Positions 13,155 to 13,963 of a DNA stretch of 13,963 bases are shown here, one piece after another. Under the pieces are notes generated by a model that was given only the letters and a program-made list of their open reading frames with translations, was not told the origin of the DNA and did not search any database. Numbering within the stretch: the stretch's first letter is position 1; the number at the start of each line of letters is the position of its first letter. The DNA is taken from contig JALGWK010000085.1 in NCBI GenBank assembly GCA_025774205.1, forward strand, positions 1 to 13,963, written 5' to 3'. This DNA is from a bacterium. GTDB lineage: Bacteria > Blakebacterota > Blakebacteria > Blakebacterales > Blakebacteraceae. The position numbers were made by a program, and so were the translations under genes.

Positions 13155-13963
13155 ATGATCGTGACCGAGTTGTGTCAGAAGGAGGTCGAACCGGCAGCCA
13201 TGTCCGACACCCGCAGAGATCCCGACCATCCCGCGCCCGACCGTCCCGATCCACTCCCCGTCGACAACATCATCCAGACCGCCGTGGACCAGGAATTCCG
13301 CCTGACAGAACGGTTCCGGACGGCCTATGAAAAGATGGCCGGCAAGGTCGTGGAGATCCGCAAGAGCCAGCGGCAGGTCCATCTTGGTGGCGGGGAAGGG
13401 AACATCGAGAAGCAGCACCGGAAGGGCAGACTGACGGCACGGGAGCGGATCGCCCTGCTGGTTGACGAGGGGAGCACCTTCCACGAACTGGGTGAGTTTG
13501 CCGCCTGGGATATGTACGCGGAGTGGGGGGGCGCTCCCGCCGCCGGGGTGATCTGCGGATTGGGGCGGGTCGAAGGTCGCCTGGTGATGATCATCGCCAA
13601 CGACGCCACCGTGAAGGCGGGCGCCTTCTTCCCGATGACGGCGAAAAAAGTGATCCGCAATCAGTACATTGCCGAGCAGTGCCACCTGCCGACGATCTAC
13701 CTGGTTGATTCCGCGGGGGTTTTCCTGCCCCTCCAGGAGGATGTCTTCCCCGACCAGGATGATTTCGGACGGGTGTTCTATCTGAACGCCCGCATGACGT
13801 CGAAGGGGATTCCCCAGATTACCGCGATCATGGGTTACTGCGTCGCCGGCGGCGCCTACCTGCCCATCATGACCGACAAGGTTCTCATGACGGAAGGATC
13901 GGGACTCTACATCGGTGGACCGGCCCTGGTGAAGGCCGCCATCGGCCAGGAGGCCAGTCACGA
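13155..13963 (+). CDS. Acyl-CoA carboxylase carboxyltransferase subunit, MCC-beta-like (3' end missing)
   Basis: Biotin-dependent carboxyltransferase that moves CO2 from carboxybiotin to an acyl-CoA, cytoplasmic. The frame runs off the window end, giving about 270 residues of a roughly 530-residue family. Seen: a helical N-terminus, then LGGGEGNIEKQHRKGRLTAR, GLGRVEGRLVMIIANDATVK, YLVDSAGVFLPLQEDVFPD, DFGRVFYLNARMTSKGIPQI, MGYCVAGGAYLPIMTD and YIGGPALVKAAIGQE. The IANDxTVK, VFPDxDxFGRxFY and GPALVKAA stretches match methylcrotonyl-CoA carboxylase beta (MccB) better than propionyl-CoA or AccD types, so a role in leucine or isovalerate degradation is likely, with other acyl-CoA substrates possible. 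Two in-frame starts compete: ATG 13155 (AGGGA 4 bases upstream, high GC3 in the extra codons) and ATG 13200 (AAGGAGG but 14 bases away). The biotin carboxylase partner would be expected downstream. Confidence 0.88.
   Translation, partial: MIVTELCQKEVEPAAMSDTRRDPDHPAPDRPDPLPVDNIIQTAVDQEFRLTERFRTAYEKMAGKVVEIRKSQRQVHLGGGEGNIEKQHRKGRLTARERIALLVDEGSTFHELGEFAAWDMYAEWGGAPAAGVICGLGRVEGRLVMIIANDATVKAGAFFPMTAKKVIRNQYIAEQCHLPTIYLVDSAGVFLPLQEDVFPDQDDFGRVFYLNARMTSKGIPQITAIMGYCVAGGAYLPIMTDKVLMTEGSGLYIGGPALVKAAIGQEASH
13179..13185 (+). promoter_or_regulatory. Shine-Dalgarno-like AAGGAGG that confuses the carboxyltransferase start
   Basis: AAGGAGG lies 14 bases before ATG 13200 and inside the codons that would follow ATG 13155. 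The motif is strong but the spacing is longer than usual. If it is the true ribosome site, the protein begins MSDTRRDPDH; if not, it begins MIVTELCQKE. Confidence 0.35.

Noticed and set aside
13122-13961. Minus-strand open frame (279 codons) at the right edge
   Set aside because: The + strand here reads as a clear carboxyltransferase, so the reverse frame is a composition shadow.
1-13963. Defence system, CRISPR array, prophage or mobile element
   Set aside because: No repeats, integrase, transposase, nuclease-helicase set or phage structural genes were seen, and gene packing looks like ordinary chromosome.

Overview
The window is a GC-rich stretch (roughly 60% G+C by eye) in which every convincing gene lies on the + strand. 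Genes are packed tightly, and several are joined by stop/start overlaps (ATGA at 2780, GTG/TGA near 4828, TGATG at 6100, GTGA at 8207, ATGA at 12181, an 11-nt overlap at 12386). It looks like chromosomal DNA of a free-living, probably diderm bacterium: there is a lipoprotein, a secreted protein with strand-like segments, a FeoB-type iron transporter and a biotin-dependent acyl-CoA carboxylase subunit. Nothing in the sequence fixes the phylum. No tRNA, rRNA, CRISPR array, insertion sequence or phage gene was seen, and no gap longer than 300 bases lacks a gene or gene remnant.

Left block (1-7282): a UvrA-family DNA-repair ATPase cut by the left edge, then a membrane-bound hybrid sensor kinase with GAF and receiver domains, then two tandem CNNM/CorC-type (DUF21 plus CBS) membrane proteins. 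The first CorC-type gene is intact. The second has lost about 67 bases out of frame inside its second CBS domain, so its C-terminal domain now lies in another frame. A perfect 9-bp hairpin sits on the stop codon of that remnant and closes the block.

Middle block (7283-9079): a candidate promoter with a hairpin at its predicted start point, a small putative lipoprotein, a thioredoxin-like protein without the CxxC active site, and an exported protein of unknown function. The last two are translationally coupled. They form a small envelope-associated cluster with no confident function.

Iron block (9080-13075): an AT-rich dyad and a good promoter candidate, a double-domain GNAT acetyltransferase, a FeoB-type Fe(II) transporter with non-standard membrane motifs, a 71-residue eight-cysteine protein, and a DtxR-family regulator with a C-terminal FeoA/SH3 domain and altered metal ligands. 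The last three overlap and look like one iron uptake and sensing cassette. No separate feoA is present, and the regulator carries the only FeoA-like domain.

Right edge (13076-13963): a short intergenic stretch with a hairpin, then the start of a carboxyltransferase subunit resembling the beta subunit of methylcrotonyl-CoA carboxylase, cut by the window end.

The strongest oddities are the disrupted CorC paralog and the iron cassette, with its cysteine-rich partner and unusual regulator. I found no clear evidence of an entirely new system. The FeoB / eight-Cys protein / DtxR-FeoA trio is the best candidate for under-described biology.
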